Of a stretch of DNA of 64,000 bases, positions 26,857 through 35,368 are shown in pieces. The stretch is from an uncultured Lachnospiraceae bacterium (GTDB lineage Bacteria; Bacillota; Clostridia; Lachnospirales; Lachnospiraceae): the NCBI GenBank assembly GCA_902774915.1, contig CACYKH010000001.1:180642-244641 (forward strand). Reading direction: 5' to 3'. Positions within the stretch are counted from its first letter, which is position 1. The number at the start of each line of letters is the position of its first letter. The notes under the pieces were generated by a model, which saw only the letters and a list, made by a program, of their open reading frames with translations, searched no databases and was not told the origin of the DNA. The position numbers and the translations under genes were made by a program.

Positions 26857-27050
26857 AGCCTGCGACCGTATATATATTATTTCTCGACATCGCTTCCGCT
26901 CGGTGCGGGCCACCCCTAGCGGACGCCGGCTTCCTTTCTTCGAAAAGAAGCTTCGGCTTGCTAAGCTCTCACTTCGTACTTCGTACTCGTGAATCGCTAA
27001 GCACCGAGACCCGCAACGGTCTCGAAATAAGATATATACGGGTGCAGGCT
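26857..27050. repeat. GC-rich palindromic element, 194 bp, MITE- or REP-like
   Basis: Ends are inverted repeats of 31 bases (26857-26887 and 27020-27050) that agree at 26 positions, beginning AGCCTGC and running through an AT-rich CGTATATAT stretch. The core is much richer in GC than its surroundings and folds into further hairpins: CGAGACC/GGTCTCG, a TTCTT-TTCG-AAGAA tetraloop stem and TCCGCT/AGCGGA enclosing GGTG/CACC. An 81-codon open frame crosses it but resembles nothing, ends inside aroE-aroK and is not counted as a gene. Placed between the rpsO terminator and the aroE-aroK start. Could be a non-autonomous mobile element or a structured RNA. Confidence 0.75.
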
Positions 27051-27068
27051 TTGACATTATACCATATA

Positions 27069-27101
27069 AAAGAAAAAAGGCACATAGATATGTGCCTTTT
27101 T
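27069..27101 (-). terminator. rpsO terminator
   Basis: Perfect stem AAAAAGGCACATA / TATGTGCCTTTTT (27074-27101) with a two-base centre, followed on the minus strand by a T-rich run. It closes the rpsO transcript just before the palindromic element. Confidence 0.9.
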
Positions 27102-27111
27102 GATTCTTGGA

Positions 27112-27378
27112 TTATTTTCTGAGACCAAGCTTCTGAACGATAGCTCTGTAACGCTCGATATCCTTACCCTTAAGGTAAGCAAGCATATTTCTTCTCTGAC
27201 CTACCATCTTAAGAAGTCCTCTTCTTGAATGATAATCATTTGGATGATTCTTAAAATGCTCATTAAGATCATTGATTCTAGCTGTAAGGATTGCAATCTG
27301 TACCTCAGGTGAACCTGTGTCGCCTTCCTTTACGCCATACTTTGCAGCGATCTCAGACTTCTGTGCTTTAGTAATCAT
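27112..27378 (-). CDS. rpsO: 30S ribosomal protein S15
   Basis: 88 residues, exactly the usual length. Primary 16S rRNA-binding protein of the small-subunit platform. Conserved [11 protein letters not shown] and the HHxDHHSR-like region (here [13 protein letters not shown]) followed by [12 protein letters not shown] are present. A strong GGAGG lies ahead of the ATG at 27378. It has its own promoter and a folded leader that may bind S15 itself, and its own terminator, so it is a single-gene unit. Confidence 0.98.
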   Translation of the reverse strand: MITKAQKSEIAAKYGVKEGDTGSPEVQIAILTARINDLNEHFKNHPNDYHSRRGLLKMVGQRRNMLAYLKGKDIERYRAIVQKLGLRK

Positions 27379-27406
27379 AGTTACTACCTCCTTTATAATA
27401 TATACG

Positions 27407-27453
27407 CCTCATACCGAGTCCCGGTCGGAGTTCTCCGAAAACGCAGTATGGGG
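27407..27453 (-). promoter_or_regulatory. Structured rpsO leader, candidate S15 autoregulatory site
   Basis: In the mRNA an outer helix (CCCCATACTG with CGGTATGAGG, one mismatch) encloses a CGGAG-AA-CTCCG hairpin and a CCG/CGG pairing, giving a three-way-junction-like fold about 30 bases before the start codon. S15 binds three-way junctions in 16S rRNA and represses its own mRNA in several phyla. The fold was drawn by eye and needs covariation support. Confidence 0.55.
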
Positions 27454-27466
27454 TTAAAACATAGGT

Positions 27467-27495
27467 ATTCTATACGAATAGCCAGATTATGTCAA
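27467..27495 (-). promoter_or_regulatory. rpsO promoter
   Basis: Perfect -35 TTGACA (27490-27495), 17-base spacer, -10 TAGAAT (27467-27472). The start would fall near 27460, giving a leader of about 80 bases that includes the structure at 27407-27453. Confidence 0.8.
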
Positions 27496-27505
27496 GTCGA
27501 TTTTA

Positions 27506-28609
27506 TTAGTTTATCTCATAAGCCTTAATAAGCTTATCAATAGTTGATGTAGTGTTGCTCATCATGAGGTCAAGAATGGTTATTGCCACCATTGATTCAA
27601 CTACTACAACCGCACGAGGAGCAACGATTGGGTCATGTCTACCTTTTATTTCTATTTCTACTTCGTTCTTATCCTTATCGATAGTCTGCTGTTTCTGGAA
27701 GATAGATGGAGTTGGCTTAAAAGCAGCTCTCAGGACAATGTTAGAGCCATCAGAGATTCCTCCAAGGATTCCACCGCTATGATTAGTAGTTTTAACAACT
27801 TTGCCTTCCTCAATAGAGAAACTATCATTATTTTCAGAGCCTCTGGCTTTCACAACATCAAAGCCATCGCCGATCTCTATTCCCTTAACAGCTCCGATAG
27901 ACATTATAGCCCCCGCAAGTCTGGCATCCAGCTTATCAAATACTGGATCACCAATTCCAGCAGGTACATTTGATACCATGCATTCTACCATAGCACCAGT
28001 TGAATCTTTCTCTTCTATCAGCTGTTCTACATATTTAGCTGCTTTCTCAGCAGCTTCTTTATCCGGCATACATAGACCATTATTAAATATTTCTTCATAA
28101 GAAAAATTCTCGTAATCAATGACGATGTCACCTATTTGTTTAACATATGCCTGCACTTCGATTCCCATAGTCTTAAGTATCTTAATAGCAATAGCGCCGG
28201 CAGCAACTCTTCCAGCAGTTTCACGTCCTGATGATCTTCCACCTCCTCTATAATCTCTAAAGCCGTACTTAGCATCAAATCCGTAATCTGCATGACCAGG
28301 ACGATATTTATCAGCTATATCACTATAGTCCTTAGAAATCTGAGATGTATTCTCAATCATAAGTGAAATAGGAGTTCCCGTAGTTTTGCCCTCGAAAACA
28401 CCGGACATGATTTTAACCTTATCAGCCTCATTTCTCTGAGTTGCAAACTTAGACTGCCCAGGTTTACGTCTGTCCAGGAAACTCTGTATATAATCTTCAT
28501 CTATTTCAAGACCTGCAGGACAGCCATCAATAACAACGCCAATACCTGCACCATGGGATTCTCCCCATGTGGTTATCTTAAATATTTTTCCGTATGTAGA
28601 ACCACTCAT
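27506..28609 (-). CDS. aroC: Chorismate synthase
   Basis: Converts 5-enolpyruvylshikimate 3-phosphate to chorismate with reduced FMN. 367 residues of normal length; N-terminal [16 protein letters not shown], the RPGHADYGF segment, [20 protein letters not shown] and the C-terminal HDP-containing [11 protein letters not shown] are all canonical, with both key His residues. AGAGG precedes the ATG. It has its own promoter with an overlapping palindrome, and is separated from the aroE-aroK fusion only by rpsO and the palindromic element. Confidence 0.97.
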   Translation of the reverse strand: MSGSTYGKIFKITTWGESHGAGIGVVIDGCPAGLEIDEDYIQSFLDRRKPGQSKFATQRNEADKVKIMSGVFEGKTTGTPISLMIENTSQISKDYSDIADKYRPGHADYGFDAKYGFRDYRGGGRSSGRETAGRVAAGAIAIKILKTMGIEVQAYVKQIGDIVIDYENFSYEEIFNNGLCMPDKEAAEKAAKYVEQLIEEKDSTGAMVECMVSNVPAGIGDPVFDKLDARLAGAIMSIGAVKGIEIGDGFDVVKARGSENNDSFSIEEGKVVKTTNHSGGILGGISDGSNIVLRAAFKPTPSIFQKQQTIDKDKNEVEIEIKGRHDPIVAPRAVVVVESMVAITILDLMMSNTTSTIDKLIKAYEIN

Positions 28610-28649
28610 TAATATTACCTCTTATAAAACCTTAAAAATCACTACTTAA

Positions 28650-28691
28650 AATGACATTTGTCATTATATATTTATTCATAAATGAAAACAA
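28650..28691 (-). promoter_or_regulatory. aroC promoter with overlapping operator-like palindrome
   Basis: TTGTTT (28686-28691), 17-base spacer, perfect TATAAT (28663-28668). A 16-base perfect palindrome AATGACATTTGTCATT (28650-28665) overlaps the -10 and the likely start point, an ideal repressor position. The -35 lies inside the tail of the xerD terminator. Confidence 0.65.
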
Positions 28692-28713
28692 GACAGAAGA
28701 AATCTTCTGTCCT
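28681..28713 (-). terminator. xerD terminator
   Basis: AGGACAGAAGA pairs with TCTTCTGTCTT (28703-28713 with 28690-28700), tight two-base loop, followed on the minus strand by GTTTTCATT. Good intrinsic terminator just past the xerD stop. Confidence 0.8.
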
Positions 28714-28737
28714 GCTCCCTCTTCCCCACCAATCGAA

Positions 28738-29616
28738 CTAAGCTCTTGGATGAGCCTTGTCATATACTTCTTTAAGCTTGCTTGATTTTCCTTTCAGATA
28801 CATCTGTGTTGTAGAAATATCTGAATGACCAAGCATTTCCTGTAAGCTGACCAGATCTGCACCATTTATAACCATATGAGTTGCAAATGAATGTCTGATC
28901 ATATGTGGTGTAATGTCCTTATTAATTCCCGCTTTCTTAGCGTAGGACTTAAGCACCTTCCAGAAACCTTGTCTGGACATCATGTCACCCTTGATATTGG
29001 TAAACAGATATTCTGAATCAGCACACATACTAGGTCTAATCTCAGTTATATATCTGTTAAGAGCGTATTTTGCAGCATTCTCAATAGGAATAATACGACT
29101 CTTTGTTCTATCGTGACACTCAATATAATTAAGAGACAGATTGATATCTGACATTTTTAACGAAATAAGTTCGGAAACTCTAAGGCCTGTTGCATAAAGA
29201 AGCTCAAGCATTGCCTTATCACGTATTTCCTTAGGTGTATCTCCAGAAGGCTGTTCAAGTAAAAGATTAACTTCTTCTATACTGAGAATCTCAGGAGCCT
29301 TCTTCTCAACCTTAGGTGGCTTAAGACCCTCTGTTGGATTACCTTTAACTTTGCCATTTTCAAGAAGATAAATAAAAAATGACCTGATACTTGCAATACT
29401 TCTAGAAACAGTAGCCGAGCTCTTCTTTTCGTCCTCCATATAAAGAACATAGGAACGAAGTAAAGTCGTATTAACTTCACTCAAATCCTTCACTCCGTTA
29501 CTCTCAAGATAGTCCAGCATCTTAACAAGATCACGTCTATATGATTGAATAGTATTTTGACTACTCTTTTTTACATCAGTCAAATACTGTATATAATTCT
29601 CTACATCATGTTCCAC
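28738..29616 (-). CDS. xerD: Tyrosine recombinase XerD-like
   Basis: 292 residues: SAM-like N-terminal core-binding domain (about 1-88) and catalytic domain. All catalytic residues are present: R146 (ATGLRVSEL), K172, H238 and R241 (HMIRHSFATH), H264 (LGHSDIS) and Y273 (TTQMYL). Length and housekeeping surroundings suggest a chromosome-dimer resolvase, not an element integrase, although XerC versus XerD cannot be settled by eye. The beta-hairpin Lys sits in CHDRTKSR, less conserved than usual. Start is GTG at 29616 behind GGTGGG; it has its own promoter in the gap upstream. Confidence 0.9.
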   Translation of the reverse strand: MEHDVENYIQYLTDVKKSSQNTIQSYRRDLVKMLDYLESNGVKDLSEVNTTLLRSYVLYMEDEKKSSATVSRSIASIRSFFIYLLENGKVKGNPTEGLKPPKVEKKAPEILSIEEVNLLLEQPSGDTPKEIRDKAMLELLYATGLRVSELISLKMSDINLSLNYIECHDRTKSRIIPIENAAKYALNRYITEIRPSMCADSEYLFTNIKGDMMSRQGFWKVLKSYAKKAGINKDITPHMIRHSFATHMVINGADLVSLQEMLGHSDISTTQMYLKGKSSKLKEVYDKAHPRA

Positions 29617-29929
29617 TATACTCTACCCACCAAAGCATTATGATCATGTTTGCACAAAATATTTACATAGTTGTTACAAAACGATAGTGATATTAGTATA
29701 GTGTTAAATTTACATAAAATCAATAATAATTTTTAAACCCATCCGTCCGCAAACCCTTATTTTTAGGGCTTTTACGCAATATAGTGTGTTCAAAACTGGT
29801 TTACAACACATTATCTTGTGGAATATTTTTTTAAAATTTTTTTTAAATTTAGTTACGCTTTTAACATAATTTAATGTCAATTTGGTTAAATTTCTATTAC
29901 AACACGGAATTTTGATACTCTTATGACGT
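29617..29929 (-). promoter_or_regulatory. 313-base gap holding the xerD promoter
   Basis: Contains TTGATT-17-TATACT on the minus strand (29718-29723 and 29695-29700), giving a leader near 70 bases. The rest is strongly AT-rich with long A/T tracts (29821-29849) and a small inverted repeat TGTGTT/AACACA (29785-29810). A possible short hairpin near 29750-29770 may end the Nudix transcript. No open frame or RNA gene was seen. Confidence 0.55.
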
Positions 29930-30520
29930 TTATTTATTAATCGAAAGCATGTATGCCATTATTGCAATTATGGTCTTGCTGTCATTTATTTTTCCATTAT
30001 TAATGTATTCCATGGCTTCATCTGGAGTGAGCCTTATGATATCCAGAAATTCATCAGGGTCTCTTTTAATCTCTCCCTCGGCCAGGTCAGTTCCAATATA
30101 AACAGCTGTCCTCTCACTAAATAGTCCTGCAGCTGCGATTATATAATTAACAAATGTAAGCTTCTTCGGAATTAGACCAGTTTCCTCTTCTGCCTCTCTG
30201 AGAGCACATTTAAAGAATGGATTGTCAGAGGATTCAAAAGACTGCCTTGAATTTTCAAACTTGAACCCACTCTCAAAATCATCTGTCTCAGCACAGCCGG
30301 CAGGAATTTCTATATCAAAATCATTAATAGAATTTCTATATTGTTTAACAAACAAAAGCTTTCCCTCGTTATCTACAAGAAGGACACCTGAGCCATTACG
30401 ATTCTCAACAAAGTCGTAATAAACCTTTTCTCCGTCAGGTCTTTCCAATGTATCCTCAAAAACCTTTACTCTATGTGCCTTATACTTTAGTTCTCTATTT
30501 AATAGCTTATAACTGTTCAT
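29930..30520 (-). CDS. Nudix hydrolase, ADP-ribose pyrophosphatase-like, with insertion in the Nudix motif
   Basis: 196 residues of the ADP-ribose pyrophosphatase branch: strand IPAGC (72-76) and catalytic helix ALREAEEETGL (106-116) with the REUXEE core intact, and a C-terminal dimer-type region. Between them lies an extra stretch of about 19 residues (roughly 82-100), so the usual G-x5-E spacing of the Nudix loop is lost. The three acidic metal ligands in REAEEE remain. Likely cleaves ADP-ribose or a related nucleoside diphosphate in the cytoplasm. Monocistronic between xerD and rny. Confidence 0.85.
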   Translation of the reverse strand: MNSYKLLNRELKYKAHRVKVFEDTLERPDGEKVYYDFVENRNGSGVLLVDNEGKLLFVKQYRNSINDFDIEIPAGCAETDDFESGFKFENSRQSFESSDNPFFKCALREAEEETGLIPKKLTFVNYIIAAAGLFSERTAVYIGTDLAEGEIKRDPDEFLDIIRLTPDEAMEYINNGKINDSKTIIAIMAYMLSINK

Positions 30521-30610
30521 ACGTTACCTCGCAAAATTATTACATACGGAAATCACTAAGCAAGAACTCTTATGGCTTATGACCCTTATGTCATAATATC
30601 ATCTACATAA

Positions 30611-30648
30611 AAAGAAATCCACCCGCTTCTCTTACGAGAAGCAGGTGG
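30611..30648 (-). terminator. rny terminator
   Basis: CCACC-GCTTCTC stem against GAGAAGC-GGTGG (30619-30631 with 30636-30648), four-base loop, then ATTTCTTTTT on the minus strand. Strong intrinsic terminator directly after the rny stop. Confidence 0.9.
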
Positions 30649-30654
30649 TCTTAA

Positions 30655-32208
30655 TTATTTAGCATAATCTGTGACTCTTGACTCACGAATCAGGCTTACT
30701 TTGATCTGACCTGGATATTCAAGCTCATCTTCAATCTGCTTTGAAATATCTCTTGCCAGAAGTACCATATCTGAGTCACTAATCTTTTCAGGAACAACTG
30801 CAACCCTGATCTCTCTACCTGCCTGAATGGCGAAGGATCTTTCTACACCACTAAATCCATTAGCAATCTCTTCGAGTTTGGTAAGTCTAGTAGTATAAGT
30901 CTCGAGAGTTTCTCTTCTTGCACCAGGTCTGGCTGCTGATATAGCATCTGCTGCCTGAACTATGCATGCGATAAGAGACTCTGCCTCACAATCACCATGA
31001 TGTGAAGCAACCGAATTGATAACAACATTATTTTCTTTGTATTTCTTACAAAGATCAACACCGATGGTAACATGAGAACCTTCGATTTCATGATCTATAG
31101 ATTTTCCTATATCGTGTAAAAGACCGGCTCTCTTAGCAAGTTTAATGTCCTCGCCAAGTTCTCCAGCAAGAAGTCCACTTAAATGAGCAACTTCAACTGA
31201 ATGCTTAAGTGCATTCTGTCCATAGCTTGATCTAAACTTCATACGACCCAGAAGCTTAATGAGTTCTGGATGTAATCCGTGAACACCAACCTCAAGTGCT
31301 GCTGCCTCTCCTTCTTCACGCATCTTTGTTTCGACTTCCTTCTTAGCCTTTTCAACCATCTCTTCGATTCTGGCTGGATGGATACGTCCATCGACTATAA
31401 GTTTTTCAAGGGCTATACGAGCTACTTCTCTACGTACAGCATCGAAACTGGATAATACAACTGCTTCAGGTGTATCGTCGATAATGAGATCGACACCTGT
31501 AAGAGTTTCAAGAGTACGTATGTTTCTTCCTTCACGTCCGATAATACGTCCCTTCATCTCATCACTAGGAAGCTGTACAAGTGAAACAGTGGATTCTGAT
31601 ACAACATCAGCAGCACATTTCTGAATAGCGCCAACCACATATTCCTTAGCCTTTTTATCAGCTTCTTCCTTAGCTCGAGATTCCATCTCCTTGATCATTA
31701 TTGCGGTTTCATGTTTTACGTCATCTTCAACGGTTCTAAGTAAATATTCCTTTGCCTGTTCAGAGGTAAGACCAGAAATTCTTTCCAGTTCCTGTTGTCT
31801 CTTGGCTGAAAGCTCTTCTACTTCAGACACCTTCTTGGCAAGATTAGCTTCCTTAGCTGAAAGAGATTGCTCTCTTCTCTCTAAAGTATCACTCTTCTTA
31901 TCAAGGTTTTCCTCTCTCTGAAGAACTCTCTTTTCCATGTGCTGAATCTCAGTTCTACGATCCTTAACTTCCTTTTCGATGTCATTCTTAGTCTTAAGTG
32001 CATCTTCTTTGGCAGTAAGGAGAATATCTCTCTTCTTTGACTCAGCTGTCTTCAATGCATCATCTATTATATCCTTGGCTTTGTCTTCCGCTTTTCCAAC
32101 CTTAGCTTCTGCTATGTTCTTACGATATGCTATACCAATAAAGCAACCGATTATTAACGCTACGACAAAGGCGGCTACTACGATGATTACCCATACAAGA
32201 GTTGACAC
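30655..32208 (-). CDS. rny: Ribonuclease Y
   Basis: Membrane-anchored endoribonuclease that starts mRNA decay in Firmicutes. 517 residues: N-terminal membrane helix (about 4-27), long coiled coil (about 30-200), KH domain with [11 protein letters not shown], and HD domain with [12 protein letters not shown]. Length and order are standard. Start is GTG at 32208 with GGAGG upstream. It follows recA and recX, as in many Clostridia, but has an 89-base gap and likely its own promoter. Confidence 0.97.
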   Translation of the reverse strand: MSTLVWVIIVVAAFVVALIIGCFIGIAYRKNIAEAKVGKAEDKAKDIIDDALKTAESKKRDILLTAKEDALKTKNDIEKEVKDRRTEIQHMEKRVLQREENLDKKSDTLERREQSLSAKEANLAKKVSEVEELSAKRQQELERISGLTSEQAKEYLLRTVEDDVKHETAIMIKEMESRAKEEADKKAKEYVVGAIQKCAADVVSESTVSLVQLPSDEMKGRIIGREGRNIRTLETLTGVDLIIDDTPEAVVLSSFDAVRREVARIALEKLIVDGRIHPARIEEMVEKAKKEVETKMREEGEAAALEVGVHGLHPELIKLLGRMKFRSSYGQNALKHSVEVAHLSGLLAGELGEDIKLAKRAGLLHDIGKSIDHEIEGSHVTIGVDLCKKYKENNVVINSVASHHGDCEAESLIACIVQAADAISAARPGARRETLETYTTRLTKLEEIANGFSGVERSFAIQAGREIRVAVVPEKISDSDMVLLARDISKQIEDELEYPGQIKVSLIRESRVTDYAK

Positions 32209-32297
32209 AGGAGTACCTCCTTTTATTAAAATGTAATGTACAAAAAAATACTATTCGTGTTAAAAAACACTCATAATAGTTTATACTCTAAAGAATA

Positions 32298-32912
32298 TTA
32301 TGTCAAGTAATTGTTAATTTTATCATACGCGAATCCATGCCGGAAAAGGTAGGATAAAGCACGTCTCTTAACCTTAATATCCTGAAGGTTCTCATTCTTA
32401 TATTTCTTTTCAAGTAGTAATCTAATCACGTCATCTTCGGACAGATTTTCGTCCAAATAAACCTGATCTATAACCTCTTTATACTGGGATGCATCTATAT
32501 TTCTGTTCCCAAGCTCTTTCTCAATAAGACTACGACTCTTTTTACGAATGTAACTTCTGGTAAAGCTTTCCACGAAACGAGACTCATCCAGATAATTGTA
32601 TTCATAAAGCATCTCTATAACATCATCTATTGTCTGCTCTGGAAATTGTTTCAGCTTAAGCTTATGCCTTATAACATTTTCAGAACATTCATTAGCAGTT
32701 AAATATCCATAAGCCTTATTAAAAGCACGGTTATAAACCTTGTCCCGAATGAAGTAAACATCCTGATCACTTAACTCAGCATAGAACTCATCTTCTTCAG
32801 ACTTATCTACCCCAAGTTTCTCTAGTTCACTTGAATAAACAGCACCCAGGTACTCACTGTCTAAATATGCATTATAAGTTCTATTCTTTTTAACAAATCT
32901 GATACTATTCAT
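32298..32912 (-). CDS. recX: RecX regulatory protein
   Basis: 204 residues of the RecX family, a small helical protein that binds and limits RecA filaments. The three-helix repeats appear around YGYLTANECSENVIRHKLK, FVESFTRSYIRKKSRSLIEKEL (quoted in part: SYIRKKSRSLIEKEL) and DVIRLLLEKKYK. Located 8 bases downstream of recA, the usual arrangement, so translated from the same mRNA. Confidence 0.93.
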   Translation of the reverse strand: MNSIRFVKKNRTYNAYLDSEYLGAVYSSELEKLGVDKSEEDEFYAELSDQDVYFIRDKVYNRAFNKAYGYLTANECSENVIRHKLKLKQFPEQTIDDVIEMLYEYNYLDESRFVESFTRSYIRKKSRSLIEKELGNRNIDASQYKEVIDQVYLDENLSEDDVIRLLLEKKYKNENLQDIKVKRRALSYLFRHGFAYDKINNYLT

Positions 32913-32920
32913 ATTAGTAC

Positions 32921-33946
32921 CTATTCTTCTTCAGATGCTTCCTCGCTATCTCCATTATTGAAGTAGATATCTCTTACCTTATCTTCAATCTCCTGCATTA
33001 CATCAGGATTCTCTTTAAGGTAAGCCTTTGCGTTCTCACGTCCCTGACCAATCTTCTCGCCAAGGTATGCATACCATGCACCTGACTTACTAACAACATC
33101 ACAATTAGCTGCAAGATCAAGGATATCGCCTTCCTTGGAAATGCCCTCGCCAAACATGATATCGAATTCAGCCTTCTTAAATGGAGGAGCAACCTTATTC
33201 TTAACAATAGTAACCTTTGTTCTGTTACCTACGCCTTCGCCACCAGTCTTGATAGTCTCAACACGACGAACTTCCATTCTTACTGAAGAATAGAATTTAA
33301 GTGCGCGACCACCAGTTGTTGTCTCAGGATTTCCGAACATTACACCAACCTTCTCACGAAGCTGGTTGATAAAGATAACAACACAATTAGTCTTACTGAT
33401 AACTGCTGTAAGCTTTCTAAGAGCCTGTGACATAAGTCTTGCATGAAGACCCACATGGCTATCACCCATCTCTCCATCTATCTCAGCCTTAGGAACAAGA
33501 GCTGCAACAGAGTCAATAACGAGTACATCCATAGCTCCAGATCTAACCATTGTCTCTGTAATCTCAAGAGCCTGCTCACCACTATCTGGCTGAGCAATAT
33601 AGAGGTTATCAATATCTACACCGATATTCTTAGCATAAACAGGATCAAGGGCATGCTCTGCATCGATGAATCCTGCAATTCCACCACGTTTCTGAACTTC
33701 AGATACAACATGGAGTGCAACTGTAGTTTTACCACTTGATTCAGGTCCGTAAATCTCAATAATACGTCCCCTTGGCATACCACCAATTCCAAGTGCGATA
33801 TCAAGGCTAAGTGAACCTGTTGGAACAGCCTCAATATTCATGTTTGTAGCATTATCACCAAGCTTCATTACAGAGCCCTTACCAAACTGCTTTTCTATCT
33901 GAGCAAGAGCAGCATCTAAAGCTTTTAATTTTTCTTCATTCTGCAT
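32921..33946 (-). CDS. recA: Recombinase RecA
   Basis: ATP-dependent strand-exchange protein and SOS co-protease. 341 residues, usual length. Walker [10 protein letters not shown], Walker [11 protein letters not shown], loop-2 region [20 protein letters not shown] in conserved position (part: [13 protein letters not shown]) and acidic C-terminal tail ending [10 protein letters not shown] are present. AAAGGAG lies ahead of the ATG. Its promoter region faces tmcAL and carries a weak LexA-like sequence. Confidence 0.98.
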   Translation of the reverse strand: MQNEEKLKALDAALAQIEKQFGKGSVMKLGDNATNMNIEAVPTGSLSLDIALGIGGMPRGRIIEIYGPESSGKTTVALHVVSEVQKRGGIAGFIDAEHALDPVYAKNIGVDIDNLYIAQPDSGEQALEITETMVRSGAMDVLVIDSVAALVPKAEIDGEMGDSHVGLHARLMSQALRKLTAVISKTNCVVIFINQLREKVGVMFGNPETTTGGRALKFYSSVRMEVRRVETIKTGGEGVGNRTKVTIVKNKVAPPFKKAEFDIMFGEGISKEGDILDLAANCDVVSKSGAWYAYLGEKIGQGRENAKAYLKENPDVMQEIEDKVRDIYFNNGDSEEASEEE

Positions 33947-34126
33947 AAAAACTCCTTTCAGTAAATGTGGCCTATAACCACATTATCTTGTAAATCATTC
34001 TTTATTAGTATCAATATTTAGTTATTTTTGACGAACAAAGTTAGTATAGCATAACGAATAAAAAAATGCTATTCTTAGTTTATGATTTTTTTATTGTAAA
34101 TGGGTTTCTTTTCAAGGAGAAAAACT
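33947..34126. promoter_or_regulatory. Divergent recA / tmcAL control region
   Basis: On the minus strand TATACT (34043-34048) is a likely recA -10, and CGAACAAAGTTAG (34032-34044) at the start point loosely resembles a Firmicute LexA box with one base too few between half-sites. A hairpin AATGTGG/CCACATT (33964-33984) lies in the recA leader. On the plus strand TTGACG (34028-34033) may be the tmcAL -35, though its -10 is weak. These calls are tentative. Confidence 0.4.
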
Positions 34127-35356
34127 ATGGCAAATTTGGGAATTATCGCAGAGTTTAATCCGTTCCATAATGGACATAAATATCTATATACAGAAGCCGT
34201 AAAAAAATGTAAGGCTGAAAATGTAATCGCCCTTATGAGCGGCAATTTTATTCAGCGTGGCGCTCCAGCCATGGCTGATAAGTATTCCAGAGCAGAGGCC
34301 GCTGTAATTGGCGGAATTGATGCTGTTTTTGAGTTACCTGTAATCTATGCAACCGGAAGTGCCAGAGATTTTGCAGCTGGTGCTGTTGCCATTCTCAACG
34401 AAATGAAAATAATTGATTACATTGCCTTTGGTGTTGAAGATGATGTACCAGAATTTTTTGATGAAGTTACGGATATCCTTGCCAATGAACCTAAGGAATA
34501 TAAAGATTCTCTTAATGAGCATCTTACAAAGGGCTTTTCCTATCCGGCAGCCAGCGAAAGAGCCATCAAAAAGATACTAGGAGCTTCTGCGTCCAAAATT
34601 ATCTCAAAGCCAAATAATATTCTGGCTATTTCCTATATAACAGCATTAAAGAAATTAAAATCAGATATAAAACCTATCATCATCCCTAGATGTGACAATG
34701 GTTATGATAATGAAGAGCTTACCGGAAAGTATTCAAGCGCTACCGCTATCAGAAAAGCTCTGAATGAAGGTGTGAACATAAGGCAGTATATTCCTAGAGG
34801 AAGTTCTAAACCATATCTTGAATATACAAAGAAGCCACTTCCTGAAAAGACATGGCTAACACCATCTATAGCATCACGCTTAATTTATGACCGCAATCTC
34901 CCACCAGAGATTTCTCAGTTGGATCAGATAATGGATATGACACCTGAGCTTCTTAACAGACTTAGAAAGGCACCACTGCCTGTAAAGTATGTTGAGCTTC
35001 AGGATTTCTTAAAGACTAAGAATATTACAATGAGCAGGGTCAGCCGTGTTCTTCTTCATATGGTTCTTGGTATAAAGGATGAAGATAGAAAGATAGCATA
35101 TGATAATGGCTATGCTGATTATCTAAATATTCTGGCAATAAAAGATACTAAAACTAGTATTATTAAGGATATAGAAGCTGCATCTACCCTGACTCTTATA
35201 AACAAAAAATCCAGCTTCACACCTGAAACCGAAACTAGTTCCAGAATGTGGCAGCTGGATAAACTTGCAACTGATCTATATAATCAATTAATTTATGATA
35301 ATTCAAATATAAGACTTCGCGGAGAACTTAGTTGTAGTACTAAGATAGTTAAATAA
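34127..35356 (+). CDS. tmcAL: tRNA(Met) cytidine acetate ligase
   Basis: Makes acetyl-AMP from acetate and ATP to form N4-acetylcytidine at the wobble base of elongator tRNA-Met. 409 residues from the ATG at 34127, seven bases after AAGGAGA; an ATG 27 bases earlier lacks a ribosome site. N-terminal nucleotidyltransferase fold with the HxGH-type motif FNPFHNGHKYL, then the ISYITALKKL and GYDNEELTGKYSSATAIRKAL regions of the family (part: KYSSATAIRKAL). The only plus-strand gene in the window, transcribed away from recA and convergent with the coiled-coil gene 12 bases further on. Confidence 0.93.
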   Translation: MANLGIIAEFNPFHNGHKYLYTEAVKKCKAENVIALMSGNFIQRGAPAMADKYSRAEAAVIGGIDAVFELPVIYATGSARDFAAGAVAILNEMKIIDYIAFGVEDDVPEFFDEVTDILANEPKEYKDSLNEHLTKGFSYPAASERAIKKILGASASKIISKPNNILAISYITALKKLKSDIKPIIIPRCDNGYDNEELTGKYSSATAIRKALNEGVNIRQYIPRGSSKPYLEYTKKPLPEKTWLTPSIASRLIYDRNLPPEISQLDQIMDMTPELLNRLRKAPLPVKYVELQDFLKTKNITMSRVSRVLLHMVLGIKDEDRKIAYDNGYADYLNILAIKDTKTSIIKDIEAASTLTLINKKSSFTPETETSSRMWQLDKLATDLYNQLIYDNSNIRLRGELSCSTKIVK

Positions 35357-35368
35357 TTAATTATTTAA

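Noticed and set aside
26812-27057. 81-codon open frame across the palindromic element
   Set aside because: It overlaps the aroE-aroK start, is rich in Arg and Ser as expected from reading an inverted repeat, and resembles no protein.
28738-29616. Phage or integrative-element integrase
   Set aside because: No element genes or attachment repeats nearby; size and housekeeping context fit a Xer recombinase.
30569-30590. Three CTTATG-like direct repeats upstream of the Nudix gene
   Set aside because: Only six bases each, uneven spacing, AT-rich surroundings; likely chance.
34032-34044. LexA (SOS) box at the recA promoter
   Set aside because: Half-sites CGAAC and GTTAG are imperfect and separated by three bases where four are expected; kept only as a tentative note.
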